Below are positions 62,588 through 64,000 of a stretch of DNA of 64,000 nt, piece by piece; position 1 is the stretch's first letter, and every line of letters begins with the position of its first letter. Source of the stretch: Paramecium octaurelia (Eukaryota; Ciliophora; Oligohymenophorea; Peniculida; Parameciidae); NCBI GenBank assembly GCA_905182995.1, contig CAJJDP010000107.1, forward strand, positions 268,872-332,871. The letters are read 5' to 3'. The translations under genes and the position numbers were made by a program. The notes beneath the pieces were generated by a model. It was not told the origin of the DNA. It was given only the letters and a program-made list of their open reading frames with translations, and ran no database searches.

Positions 62588-63971
62588 TTATCAATAATTA
62601 ATTTATAAATTTGTTTATTTTATTAATATTATATTAATCACAATTTATTTTGATTAAGCTAAGTATCAATTGAAAATTACAATTATGACTTATTTAGTTT
62701 CTCTAATTGATTTCTTTCAATTAAATTTTTGTTAACTAAAAATGAATTAGCTAAAGATAAAGTTAAGAAGTCATTCAAAATTCATAAATTATCGAATTAA
62801 AACGAAATATAGAAATATAGTCTTCAAATATCAAGTAATTGTTGTTAATATTTTAGTTATCTTGAAATTCCTAATAAAGCAGATACTTGCTTTCAACTTA
62901 TCATAATTAGTTTTGGATACAAAACTTAATTATGAGATAGCTAAAATTTTTAACACCATAACTTAATCTTGATTTGTTTTGCCTATAATGTTCAGTTCAA
63001 ATTTAACCTACCAAAATAGTGTACCTTTATTATTACATGCATTTTTCTTTTGATTTAATACTTTGCCTTCCTTGCAATATCTAAATGGGGAATCCTAATT
63101 TGAAAAATATTAATTATTAGATCTCAATGCAAAAACCACCTTTATTAAACTATGCATTTGATTGGATTAATTGCAAATACGTTCTTTGATTTAATCCTGA
63201 GATAACTGTATTCCTGAGGCTAAACCAAAGATTCCAAGGAAACGCAGAAATATTATATATTTAATTTAATAATAATAAGTAATATTCATGTAGTCAAGCA
63301 ATCAATTGAAATATCAAAACATTTGATATTGGAGTTCGAGATTTCAACAAATTGAACTCTTCAAAGGGTGAAATTATTTGAAAGACTTACAAAGAAGTTT
63401 ATTAATTTACACAATTTTTTTTATAAACTAATTGATTTTGGATTTGTTAACTAATTTGAATCTCATCTTTTATTTGAATCTCATCTTTTATTTGAATCAA
63501 AATAAATGAGATCATCTGTGATTTATTTACAAATTTTTGATAAATGATAATACTAAGTAATTAGTATATTATTTCAAAGTAAGAATTAATAAAAAAGAGT
63601 AATTCTAACCTCATTAATATTTTGTTACATCTTATAAATTAAATGAATGGTTTAATTTTGGAAGGACAATTTGGAATTTATTAAAGATGATTATTTAATT
63701 AAAGAAATACCTAAATCTTAAATAGGGATGTATTATATGCAAACAATTTGCATTGAACATATAGTTTTAATTAATAATTTAAATACATAATATATATATA
63801 AAGAATAATTTCATGGATTTTCTGTCAGATTATTAATAGGTAACCTTTAAAGTTGATCTTATTTTACATTATAATGAGTGCTTTTTATTCCAACATATCT
63901 TTTTAAATCTATAATTATGAGGCCAAGATTATATAACATCATTTTTCTCTCTAGATTTTCCAGAATTTCTA
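62588..63971. other. Subtelomeric non-coding region
   Basis: Nearly 1.4 kb without a convincing coding stretch on either strand, the longest such interval in the window outside pseudogene belts. AT-rich with short simple repeats. Confidence 0.55.
63455..63498. repeat. 18-bp tandem repeat, 2.4 copies
   Basis: TTTGAATCTCATCTTTTA occurs at 63455-63472 and 63473-63490, followed by a partial third copy (TTTGAATC). Subtelomeric, about 470 bp from the telomere. Confidence 0.85.
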
Positions 63972-64000
63972 GGTTTGGGTTTGGGTTTGGGTTTGGGGTT
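63972..64000 (+). repeat. Telomere, mixed GGGTTT/GGGGTT repeats
   Basis: The window ends in GGTTT, three further GGGTTT units and a final GGGGTT. A G-rich strand pointing to the right end and a mix of T3G3 and T2G4 units is the Paramecium pattern (Tetrahymena uses only GGGGTT). It marks the physical end of a macronuclear chromosome. Confidence 0.95.

Noticed and set aside
63455-63498. Tandem repeat as a microsatellite-type telomere-associated array
   Set aside because: Only 2.4 copies; too short to call a satellite, reported only as a small direct repeat.

Overview
This is the end of a macronuclear chromosome from a ciliate, almost certainly a Paramecium. Five observations support this. (1) The right end runs into a G-rich telomere of mixed GGGTTT and GGGGTT units. 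(2) The DNA is very AT-rich. (3) Every convincing gene reads through many in-frame TAA and TAG codons (glutamine in the ciliate code) and stops only at TGA. (4) Introns are tiny, 20-38 nt, with GT...AG ends. (5) Genes are packed on both strands with short spacers. A standard-code ORF search shows almost none of the genes. The models here come from hand translation with only TGA as stop, splicing short introns wherever an in-frame TGA or a frame change required it.

Layout. 1-7 kb: a Q-rich partial gene, a small coiled-coil gene, a CFAP77-like axonemal protein, two unrecognised genes, an acyltransferase-3 family membrane protein and a START-domain protein. 7-14 kb: one unrecognised giant protein of about 2,200 residues. 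14-20.5 kb: a WD40 protein, two decayed-looking genes, a Rab GTPase and an ankyrin protein. 21-31.4 kb: two large secreted or surface proteins (signal peptide, long ectodomain, one C-terminal membrane span) with a pseudogene belt between them. 32-34 kb: a VWA-domain protein. 34-38.5 kb: gene fragments and pseudogenes. 38.6-41.3 kb: a repeat protein built from ten tandem exons of one MORN-like unit. 41.4-52 kb: fragments, a TPR protein, an unrecognised gene and two assembly duplications. 52.1-62.6 kb: a giant cysteine-rich surface protein with DUF4215-type repeats and a multi-pass C-terminus. 62.6-64 kb: gene-free subtelomere and the telomere.

Assembly quality matters. Three exact duplications (985, 962 and 1,526 bp) sit on either side of N runs and are almost certainly unmerged contig ends. 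A fourth N lies inside a diverged 1.43-kb repeat. Two single-base deletions in homopolymers shift the frame of the cysteine-rich gene. I found no mobile element, CRISPR array, rRNA or tRNA. I did not find a system that I could call new with confidence. The best leads are the symmetric-exon repeat gene and the set of large surface proteins.
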